Positions 33,501-41,200 of a stretch of 64,000 nucleotides of DNA are shown here, piece by piece. The notes beneath the pieces were generated by a model that ran no database searches, was not told where the DNA came from, and saw only the letters and a program-made list of their open reading frames with translations. The translations under genes were made by a program, and so were the position numbers. The first letter of the stretch is position 1. The number at the start of each line of letters is the position of its first letter. This DNA is from Lutjanus erythropterus (Eukaryota > Chordata > Actinopteri > Lutjaniformes > Lutjanidae): NCBI GenBank assembly GCA_020091685.1, contig CM034601.1, positions 2,170,920 through 2,234,919 of the forward strand, written 5' to 3'.

Positions 33501-34941
33501 CTGCGTTCAAGATCACATACTTTTCTTTTTACTTAAAGTTTTGTACTTCTGATTGTGACAGATGTATGAGCAAGAGGGACGAAGTTCAAGGCAAAGTGTT
33601 ATAACAAAGTAGTATGTTCCAATTGTGTGTATACTGCATGTAACAGTATTTACTTTGCATCATGTACACTGAGTAAAAAGAAAAAATATGCAAACTAGAA
33701 CTTAGTACCAGTGTACTGTAGCAGTTCCTAAATGAACAGTGAGTAAAATGCTTCACAGTAAATATCCCTGTAATAGTTTACAGCACAAACTTCCTCTTTA
33801 TTGACCAGTTTCTATTTGGTTTGTCAAAGGTAATATGACCAGATTATGTTTGAAATCATAAAGGCATATTTCATCTATCTCTGCCTCCTGTCTGTGGTTT
33901 GGTCGCTGTCCTAATGAGACTGTCTCTGTCTCCCAGAGACCAAAGCACCAGGAGCATGTTTGTGCTTTACTTTAGAGCAAACAGACTAACAGAGAATTAG
34001 AATAGAAAGCAGTGGAAATGACAAGCAGACATGAAGTTGGAAAAGCAACGTCTCCGAGGACGTCATCAGAATTAAATGGCAGTTACACACTGATTCACTT
34101 TGTGTTGCTCCTCTATTCTCTTTGACCAAACTTCAATAAATGCTTCTGTATAAGACATCAGGTCTCTTAAAACCTCTTAAAAACCAGGCAAGTGGAGAGT
34201 GGAGCCACATGTTTGTTTTGAATATAATGTTTAATTTTGTCATTTTCATGTTTGTGTTTGTCAGAGTAAACAGTTAAACTTTACAAGTGGTCCGATGGAT
34301 TTTTTCTGTGATGTGGATTAAGACAAGAGGAAACCTGCAAAATGTTTTGCTATGATATTACAGTCAGTCAGTGTAGTACTGATGATTCAGGATGATTTCA
34401 CCAAAACTGTCCAATCAGTGAGTTACCTGACAGTCCGTGTAACCTCATGTACTCCAGAGGTCGATGTAACAAGAGCTGGACCAGAACTGAAATACAGGAA
34501 TCTTTTTTTTTTACTTTGGTCTGTACAAAATTAACTGAACTGCAACTTAACAAAGTAGTAAGTGTCGTTGTTAAGCTGCAGCTGCTGTGATGAACAGGCT
34601 GATTGTGACTCTCTGCAGGTTCACTGAGGCTCTGAGAGCTCAGATGAAGGAGCGACTGTCTCAGGAGAAGCTCGAGCTCCCTCCTCTGTGCTGCTGCGCC
34701 TCCTCTTTCTGGGACTCCCACCCCGACACCTGCGCTAACAACTGTGTCTTCCACAACAATCCCAGAGGTACCCGCTGCTCACACACACTCTGCCACCTGC
34801 CTCACTCCCCACACACACTCCACCACTGAGCTTCAGTTTAACATGACAACATTAAAAACACTGCTGACAGCAGCGTTTGTCTCTTCCACAGCGTACGCCA
34901 AGGCGCTGCAGTCAACGATGTTGAGTTTGGATTTACACTGA
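26906..34941 (+). CDS. ccdc15: Coiled-coil domain-containing protein 15 (10 coding exons, 434 aa)
   Basis: Exons 26906-27064, 27798-27968, 28241-28339, 29645-29761, 29856-29996, 31946-32065, 32163-32266, 32574-32768, 34619-34767 and 34892-34941 join to 1,305 bases without a stop. Identification rests on LAERNQAVVAVGAWVE near residue 28-43, GMRQVRLRLA in exon 4, the long charged coiled coil of exons 7-8 (residues about 270-369) and the C-terminal LPPLCCCASSFWDSHPDTCA then NNCVFHNNPRAYAKAL, all CCDC15 hallmarks. In mammals CCDC15 is a centriole inner-scaffold protein supporting centriole integrity and ciliogenesis. Human CCDC15 is about 950 aa; the long DQ-rich repeat region in its middle is absent here. 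An in-frame ATG five codons earlier (26,891) is an alternative start; neither has a strong Kozak context. slc37a2 follows in the same orientation, as in human. Confidence 0.92.
27194..27460 (+). mobile_element. 'gctgcaactaatgatt' MITE, copy 3
   Basis: Begins TTAGGGCTGCAACTGAGGAT, contains TTGATTAATCGATTAGTTG and AAATGTCTTGTTTTGCCC. The right end is lost where the next MITE begins. Confidence 0.7.
27465..27789 (+). mobile_element. Foldback MITE, Angel-like family, copy 4 (left arm and loop)
   Basis: Begins TTAAAGGGTCATAGTTCACC and carries CTCCTAAAGCCCCGACATGC, TTTGCACACCGTCACACC and AGATCTACAGTGAAGATTCA. The last part aligns with the reverse complement of the loop in copy 3 up to about 27,789. 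The terminal right arm is missing. Confidence 0.7.
27798..27968 (+). CDS. ccdc15: ccdc15 coding exon 2
   Basis: Residues 54-110: SKQLSHFLVQALALLTEEIQ followed by a charged helix ending KNRQQSM. Acceptor TTTTGTAG, donor ATG|GTGAGG, phase 0. Confidence 0.88.
28241..28339 (+). CDS. ccdc15: ccdc15 coding exon 3
   Basis: Residues 111-143, VIPERRTPHQVWTRHLPE onward; low conservation expected. Acceptor GTCCAG, donor GAG|GTGAGA; both junctions in phase 0. Confidence 0.8.
28575..28885 (+). pseudogene. Tc1/mariner-like transposase 3' relic
   Basis: The DNA words 'CCTGTGCACAAAGCCAGATC', 'CCAGTTTGGTGTGAAAGAAG', 'AACACCTTTGACCGTGAGCC' and 'GACCTCATTAATGCTCTTGT' follow the C-terminal catalytic region of teleost Tc1-like transposases in order. 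A fragment reading VHKARSIKK is visible. Frameshifts and stops break the frame and the DDE catalytic core is incomplete, so it is inactive. Confidence 0.65.
28951..29249 (-). mobile_element. 'gctgcaactaatgatt' MITE, copy 4 (reverse)
   Basis: Left edge GAGCTGCAATGATTAATCGA and right edge GTTAGTTGCAGCCCTG; the asymmetric core is reversed relative to copies 1-3. Confidence 0.7.
29645..29761 (+). CDS. ccdc15: ccdc15 coding exon 4
   Basis: Residues 144-182; GMRQVRLRLAGCRTS parallels the MKQARHRLASFKT block of mammalian CCDC15. Donor CAT|GTGAGC. Confidence 0.88.
29856..29996 (+). CDS. ccdc15: ccdc15 coding exon 5 with poly-glutamate
   Basis: Residues 183-229. Eleven GAG and two GAA codons (29,901-29,939) give 13 consecutive glutamates followed by DGDD. 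Donor AAG|GTTAAT is a weaker match to consensus than its neighbours. Confidence 0.85.
29997..31945 (+). other. ccdc15 intron 5
   Basis: Holds a CA microsatellite (30,436-30,531) and two dispersed repeat fragments (30,915-31,010 and 31,000-31,130). The rest is not recognised. Confidence 0.75.
30436..30531. repeat. (CA)n microsatellite with TACA interruptions
   Basis: 96 bp, the longest CA tract in the window, interrupted by two TA steps. Confidence 0.97.
31946..32065 (+). CDS. ccdc15: ccdc15 coding exon 6
   Basis: Residues 230-269, LSGAVLLDSDK...VPRVLWPLTDQEDLRRQ. Donor CAG|GTAGAC, phase 0. Confidence 0.86.
32163..32266 (+). CDS. ccdc15: ccdc15 coding exon 7
   Basis: Residues 270-303 plus two bases; RQSQFLMHRRLYMNIEREQV begins the coiled coil. 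Donor AAG|GTGGTC shifted one base: AG|GTGG, giving Arg304 with the next exon. Confidence 0.88.
32267..32573 (+). other. ccdc15 intron 7
   Basis: 307 bp; no recognisable element seen. Confidence 0.7.
32574..32768 (+). CDS. ccdc15: ccdc15 coding exon 8 (main coiled coil)
   Basis: Residues 304-368 plus two bases. Almost only E, K, R, Q, L and A in heptad-like order (KAEKERFRQEEEKKLERAQQ and onward), a single long helix. Confidence 0.92.
32769..34618 (+). other. ccdc15 intron 8
   Basis: 1.85 kb of AT-rich sequence. 33,300-33,770 contains repeated TTTAGTATG/AGTATG words suggestive of an old element, but no ends were found. Confidence 0.6.
34619..34767 (+). CDS. ccdc15: ccdc15 coding exon 9
   Basis: Residues 369-418 plus one base; includes the invariant ELPPLCCCASSFWDSHPDTC and NNCVFHNNPR. 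The cysteine spacing suggests metal binding or structural disulphides, unproven. Confidence 0.94.
34892..34941 (+). CDS. ccdc15: ccdc15 coding exon 10 (terminal)
   Basis: Residues 419-434, AYAKALQSTMLSLDLH, then TGA. Human CCDC15 continues further past the AYTRAL block. Confidence 0.93.
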
Positions 34942-35099
34942 AGGAAGCTGATGAACTGCAGTGGACTTTGTCAAGTAAAAACAGGCTCCTTGCTGCCTGT
35001 TTAAAGTAGTTTTCCCATGAAATATCTCAGCGTCTACATGACAGATTGCAAAAAAACATTTATGGTTACTAGATGATGTATCTGAAAGACTAAATGAAT

Positions 35100-35105
35100 A
35101 ATAAA
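35100..35105 (+). other. Candidate ccdc15 polyadenylation signal
   Basis: AATAAA 159 bases after the stop codon. Confidence 0.5.
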
Positions 35106-35500
35106 AAAGATAGATGGTGAAGTGGTTTTTGGAGCGACACAGTCTTTTTTCAGAGACGTCCCTGCTTTTTTCACCAAGACACATTGTGGACGTGTTCCAA
35201 CAGCGTGGCTTTGTAGTGAAAGAGTTCAGGTTCTAGACTGACCTGCCTGCAGTCCAGACCGCACTATGAAGCACAAAATACAACGACAGACACCCTGGAC
35301 TATTTTTTAACTTAACATCCCAACTTTTTTAGAGTTGTATTTTCTTCTGTATTTCAAACTGTAAATGTTTTCATCTTACTTTTAAACGTGATACAGCAGC
35401 GTTTGCTTCGTAATGCAAAAGGGAGGCTGAGACTCACAGAATTAACGAGCTCCAGTAATCTGATATCTCCCACATAAACAGCAGAGTCACAGCGGATCCA

Positions 35501-35502
<2 letters not shown>

Positions 35503-35545
<43 letters not shown>
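35503..35545. repeat. (TG)n microsatellite
   Basis: 43 bp of TG. Confidence 0.95.
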
Positions 35546-35547
<2 letters not shown>

Positions 35548-35857
35548 CAGCCTGATGTCATTTGCATGTGATTTAATGAAGGCGGCTGTGTGTAATGGCG
35601 CGCGCTCGGTGTGCCACTTCTCAAATTAGAGGCTGCAGATTTATCATCATATCTGTCCTGCTGCCTTCAGCTGCAGGGATTTAATGAACAGGAGAATCTG
35701 TTCACAGAGAATCAATCAGCTGTTGACTGTCAGAATCACTCATATTAATTTATACATAAATGCAGACGCGTTACAGCGTCCTGCTTTAACATCATTAAAT
35801 TTGCTTTTATTTCATTTATTTTCATTTTTTGCCAATTTAAACAGATTTACTGGCTGG

Positions 35858-35858
<1 letters not shown>

Positions 35859-35935
<77 letters not shown>
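35859..35935. repeat. (TG)n microsatellite
   Basis: 77 bp of uninterrupted TG. Confidence 0.97.
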
Positions 35936-35937
<2 letters not shown>

Positions 35938-36881
35938 AAACTTAACTGTGTCACCAGCAGATTGATGCTTCAGAACAGGTTGTGAGATGTCTGTTCTTGG
36001 TGCACATTTTTGTTTCTGAAATATCTTTTAAATTTTAGATAAGAATTTACTTTTAGTTTATTTATTGATAATTAAGAAATGTGTATGTTTGCTTGCTTTC
36101 TAAATGTAAGCAGTTAAGTCAGTTTACATGATTGGTAAAGCATCAGGGAAGTCAGTACGTGTGTGAACCTGCTGTTTGTTGTGTGACTTTTTAAAGAATC
36201 TGTTATCGGTCATGTTAATGTTCTCCTTGAAAAACTGAATAACCTCCAGTGTGTTACCGTTTTAATCAAATTTTACTTACAACTCATTCTTAATAGGAAC
36301 AAGTATGAGAGTATAAGGTCCTGCTGGTATCCAAATCATCATGAATTATATTTAATTTTATAAAATACTGTATGATCTTTCATTCAGTAATACTTCCTTA
36401 TACAAGACACATTTTTTTAAGTGTGTCAAAAGTTTGCTCTTTACAATTCTGTTTTTATGGGTTGAAAGTTGAAACCATTAAATAATAATATGACAGGACT
36501 TTGATTTCCTTGTATCACAGAGAACATCATGTCTGCTTTTATTTTTTCTTCAGTTTACTCTTGTGTAGTAATGACAGTCTGTACCTACTCCTTCCTGTGC
36601 AATAATGTTTTTATACAACAGCCTGGAACAAAAATACATTTAAAGTTCTGATATATTGAAATTGGTGCCAAATAACATGGTGGGATCTAACTTTACTGTA
36701 TTTCTGCACGTAAGTATAAATTTGAGGTACTTGTATTTGACTTGAGTATTTCTATTTTAGGCTGATTTATTCTAAAACTCCACTACATTTCAGAGGGAAA
36801 TGTATTTTTTATTCTATTTATTTCACAGTTATATTTTCAGCGCTGTTTTTCAGATTCAGATTTTGCAGACGAATACACTCA

Positions 36882-37198
36882 GTCACCAGTTTATTAAGTA
36901 TATCTAGATAAAAGTAATGCAGTCTAATACGGCAGTCCTGAAATACATACTATCTTTTTGAAGGTTATAATTTAGAGTGAGTTTTAAATCATTTTTGAGA
37001 AGTGTAGAGTCAAGTGCTGCTGCTCAGCTTTCTTTTTTTTACTTACAGGTGTTTCTATTATTTTATCCACCTCATTTGTATCAGGAGGGAGGCTAAATAA
37101 CAAACACTTCTTTGATTGATTGATTATAATGCTGTTGTATTACACTGCATTAGTTTTTAGCGAGGTGTACCTAATAAACTGGCAACTTGAGTGTATAT
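36882..37198. mobile_element. MITE with 'cagtttattaggtacacc' termini (complete)
   Basis: Left end ATACACTCAGTCACCAGTTT (ATTAAGTATAT follows); right end GGTGTACCTAATAAACTGGC with AACTTGAGTGTATAT beyond. These form an imperfect terminal inverted repeat of about 30 bp. Contains AGTCTAATACGGCAGTCCTG, shared with the partial copy in psmg1 intron 1. Confidence 0.75.
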
Positions 37199-37324
37199 AT
37201 TTTTCATCAGTTTATAAAAAAAATATGTATTGTTATAAATTAAATTGACCAAAATTATATTAAGCGGTAAAAATGTTAATGCATCAGTAATAATGGTCTT
37301 AAAATTTGTGTAGAGACTTCATCA

Positions 37325-37620
37325 GAGGGGTTCCCACCCTCATCTTGGGTCGTGTCTGGATGGGAACGACGGATCCGTGAAAGATCTCGCGAGAGTGAGA
37401 TGTAACCCAAATTATGATCTCTCCCTCACTGTGAGTTTTTGTTTGTTTGTGTGTGTGTGTGTGTGTGGGGGGGGGACACGAATTTTAACCACAGCGTTCT
37501 CGCCTTAAAAAAAAAAAGAATTTGCGCACTGAATTTTTTTTTTCCAAATCTCACGAGAGTTTCACAAGTGTAGGGTTACCACCTAGACACGGCCACCCTT
37601 ATTTTGGGAATATCAGATGC
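37325..37620. mobile_element. Putative foldback element carrying a TCTCGCGAGA palindrome
   Basis: The left arm has GGGTCGTGTCTGGATGGGAA then GTGAAAGATCTCGCGAGAG. The right arm read in reverse has GTGGCCGTGTCTAGGTGGTA then GTGAAACTCTCGTGAGA. The arms are similar in order and spacing and enclose a TG/poly-G tract (37,441-37,479). Confidence 0.4.
37385..37394. promoter_or_regulatory. TCTCGCGAGA palindrome (BANP-type motif)
   Basis: A perfect 10-bp palindrome identical to the CGCG element bound by BANP at CpG-island promoters (established for mammals and fish). It lies about 430 bp upstream of the TATA box proposed for slc37a2. Confidence 0.5.
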
Positions 37621-37650
37621 TGCCGGCCTTCAGCTGCTTCCTGTAAATCG

Positions 37651-37676
37651 TGACGTCACCGGCGGATGATCACGTG
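37651..37676 (+). promoter_or_regulatory. CRE and E-box pair upstream of slc37a2
   Basis: TGACGTCA at 37,651-37,658 is a full cAMP-response element. TCACGTGG at 37,670-37,677 contains a CACGTG E-box of the type used by MiT/TFE, USF and MYC factors. Both sit in a CpG-containing segment about 150 bp before a TATA-like TATAAA. Confidence 0.5.
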
Positions 37677-37817
37677 GCCGCCAAGAGTCTCCGTGTGGAA
37701 AATCTTATGGAATAACACACCCAGACTAATAATAATAACTGTTTTTTTTCTATTCATAACGGACGCTTTTTTGAACCGACACTGCACGGTGGTAGGCCGG
37801 CTCTGCCGAGCGGTCCA

Positions 37818-37823
37818 TATAAA
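37818..37823 (+). promoter_or_regulatory. Candidate TATA box of slc37a2
   Basis: TATAAA would place transcription start near 37,848, leaving a 5' UTR of about 340 bases, possibly with a 115-base intron (38,057-38,171). Confidence 0.4.
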
Positions 37824-38056
37824 CTCAGCAGTATGGAGAACTGTTGGATGTTTACGGACTGTGTCTCCAACCAAGAACCTACATGGACGCTGCCTCATTC
37901 CTTTAGCAGCTAACATCTGCTCTCAACCGTTGGCTTTATTTTCACCCGACACAAAGGTCCGTTTTCAGTCGGTACGAGCGAGCGAACGTTTGTTTCTGTC
38001 CCGTGTTATAAGTCGTTAATAAGCAGCCTGTTATCGTCTCCTGTTATTCAACTACA

Positions 38057-38171
38057 GTAAGTGAAGTTAGCTTCAGATATTCCAGCAGTGCCTTTAAACT
38101 TCACACACCGAGGATATGCCTGCAACCGACAACCTCTGAGTCTTTCCGTGTCAAGTTTATTTTTTACACAG
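38057..38171 (+). other. Possible 5' UTR intron of slc37a2
   Basis: GTAAGTGA at 38,057 is a near-ideal donor, and 'TTTATTTTTTACACAG' at 38,156-38,171 an ideal acceptor only 13 bases before the start codon. Not needed for the coding frame. Confidence 0.4.
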
Positions 38172-38184
38172 TTTTCATTGAAAA

Positions 38185-38243
38185 ATGAAGTCGTCCCTGG
38201 CTCCCGGGATACGACTTATCACGTCTTTTTCTCGAGATAGTTG
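38185..38243 (+). CDS. slc37a2: slc37a2 coding exon 1
   Basis: Residues 1-19 plus two bases of Trp20: MKSSLAPGIRLITSFSRDS. ATG has A at -3. Donor TG|GTAAGT. Confidence 0.95.
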
Positions 38244-41200
38244 GTAAGTTTCCATTATCATCCATTCCTATTGTTCTCATCATTTTCAAACACGGATAGT
38301 TAATGGCAGCCGTCATTTAGAGCAGCTGGTGACTTTATCTCCCTGCTGTAAATGATTGGCTTAAAAACATCGATATTCGATTTGTACTGAGGCTGATAAA
38401 CTCAAACGGTTCAATATACAGTAATTTAATTTTGATGTGTCTTACTGTCTGTTACAAACTAGTTATCACTGCTTGTTTTCTTCGGGATATCCGTGTTTGT
38501 ACATCTGTGTTCTGCTGTGAGGATCAGGAGCCACGCCAAACTCCATTCAAAAAATGTGGCATTTTAGAACTTCCTGCCTTATCGATACAGATTTGACCTT
38601 TATCGAGTCGATACGGTCTTTGACACATCCAGCATTTCAGGAATTTACCGAGACAAGACAAGGGTCACTAGACTGTAATAACAAATCAGTTTCCAATATT
38701 AGTTTACACTGCTGGCCGTGCTGTGGGTGGGGTGAAACTGAGATTATTGATTACTTAGTTTTGCTCACAGCACAGCACTCCAGCATTTCAGTAATAAAGT
38801 CCATTCCCACCAGGAAAAATCTCCAAATCTATTAGAAATTTAAAAGCAGGAATAATTAAAAAACTATATGTTTAACTACTGATCATAATTAATTACATTA
38901 AATACTGTAACTGTTAGTGTTAACTACATATAGTTTAATTCCTAGTTTAACTACATTCAAATCTCAGGTAGTTATAACAGACTTCATGTTCATAGAATTC
39001 CTATGACTTTTTTGTTATTGACTACAGATTTTATTTAATGACAAACACCTGCTGTTTGATATAAATCACCTGCGGTTTGCAACTAAGACGTCTGTGATTG
39101 AATGTTATGAATTTCCTCAGAAATCTGTGGCTGCAACTAATGATAAATTTCATTGTCAATTAATTGATTAGTTGTTTGGTCTATCAGATGTTAGAAAATG
39201 GTGAAAAAGTCGATCCGTTGATCAGTTACCTGAAGTCCAAGGTGACGTCCTCAAATGTCTTGTTTTACCCACAACTGAAAAATATTAAAAATTTAGATTT
39301 TTTTTCATAGAAAAGTACTCAAACCGATTAATCAATCAGCAAAAGTAGTTGGGGATTAATTTATTGATTGATTTATTGTTGCAGCTCTGTTCCTGATTCC
39401 CCTTCAGTCACACTGCCAAAGTGAGAACTGGCCTCTAGTCAAAAACACCTAAACTTAACTCGATGTACCTGTGTGCTAACAACATGAGTCCAGACTCACA
39501 CTGTGCTTATTTTCCGTGATGTAGTTGAACTACTTTTTGAAAGTAGATTTAGTTTGACGAGCTAATTTTTTTGAGAGTAGTTGTCATTGGAAGTAGCTGG
39601 TAGTTTGATGAACTACAGTTTAGAATCATGACATAATCTGAACAGGGCTGCAACAAATACAGATTTTTCAAACACTTATTTTTTATGGAGGGTCAGATTG
39701 TTTTTATTTGGTATGCTAATTTGCTCCTTCGGCCCATTTTTAGACCTTTATGATTAATATTAATATATTAACTGTCCCCTGGCCTCCTGTCATTTTTGCA
39801 AAAGTGGCAAAACAAGTTGAGCATCCTAGTACTAAGAGATTGATCAACCTGTTGTTTCAGCACTAATGATGGCAACAGTTTAATATGAAAGTATTTAAAC
39901 TAATATTCCTTGTTGTACCTGAGCTCGTGTGTGTCTACACTCATTCAGGAACATTTCCAGCGGTCTGTCTGTTGAACCGTTCATGTTAATTGAAACTCGT
40001 CCTCACAGTGCCGTGCCATGTTTCTGGTGTACGTGATAAAAAAACATAATGAAGAGCTAAAGAAGGCCGACACTGTGCAGCCATAAACACTGATCTACCT
40101 GTCTGTTAGAACACCTGTATAGAACAATCTCATGCAAACTAATACAGCAACCCTGCAATAAAGCCTATCATCTCTTTTTTTTCTGCACTGTGTCCAACAC
40201 TGGTAAAGAAAACACTTATATGTTTTATTGAAGTAAAAGTAGAAATACAACAATGTAAAAATACTTGAAGTTTTAGATATGACATTATTAGCATGTTAAT
40301 ACAGATGCATTAATGTGTAAGTGACATTTTGCATGCTGCTGTTTGTACTTAGCTCAAGTGGAGATAGTTTTAACTGCTTTATTTATTATTTATATACTTA
40401 ACTACCTTATAGTTTAGCTCAGTGTTATTAATCGAGGGGTCAGGCCTCCTCCAAAGAGTCACTCATGAGATGATTCATGTGACAGGAAAAAGGAAAAAAC
40501 ATAAATGCTCTATACATTTGTATTCATTTATTTTTTCTCCTCTCTAATCTTTGTATATATATATATATTTTTTTTTTTTTGGTGAAATATTGGATAATTC
40601 TGCAGTTTTGGGCCTTGAATTGTTACTTAAATGAAGCAATTTAAGAAGTTTAGAGGGGAAATGTCTCTTTGGTGAAACTGAAAACAGCTCATAAGACATC
40701 AGAAACAAAAAAGGTCAAGGACCACGAGGTTAATCTTTAACAACGTGTCTTATTTTATAAGCTTATCATATGTTCTTTTATCTCAAATCTTAATGTGTAA
40801 ATACATCGCTGCAAGACTGGAGCAGAGGAGTAAAACCTGCAATATTTCCCTCTGAAACTAAAGTGACATGAGTCAACTAAGTTTACTTTCCACCACTGGT
40901 GTCAAAAAGAATTTCAAGCCAAAGTTACTGATTGTGGTGTTTCTAGTATTATGTCCCCTTGATGGCCTCAAGTGAAAATAACAATATGTTTTGACTCATA
41001 GTTTATTAGCATTAGAAAGAAATTATCGCACACATGTTCAATCTCTGATGAAAACAGCTGATCCGTGACATGCTGGTAGCAGTTTGCTGAAGTTTACCAA
41101 ACCCAAACATGCATTTCAAACTGTTTTTTAACAAGTAAAGTCAAGTGAAATAGAACAAAATCTCCTTTTTTTCATCCTTGTTTTCCTTATTTCTTACTCT

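Larger units (their letters stand above)
34942..37650. other. Intergenic, ccdc15 to slc37a2
   Basis: Contains the likely ccdc15 3' UTR, two (TG)n tracts, a complete 'tttattaggtacacc' MITE (36,882-37,198) and a foldback segment with a TCTCGCGAGA palindrome (37,325-37,620). Confidence 0.75.

Noticed and set aside
34398-34754. 118-codon minus-strand frame
   Set aside because: Antisense shadow of ccdc15 exon 9, whose plus-strand product is highly conserved.
37466-37476. G homopolymer after (GT)n as a promoter GC-box
   Set aside because: It is a microsatellite extension with no SP1-type GGGCGG core.
37666-38019. 117-codon plus-strand frame upstream of slc37a2
   Set aside because: Lies across the presumed promoter, TATA box and 5' UTR, with no similarity to any protein known to me.
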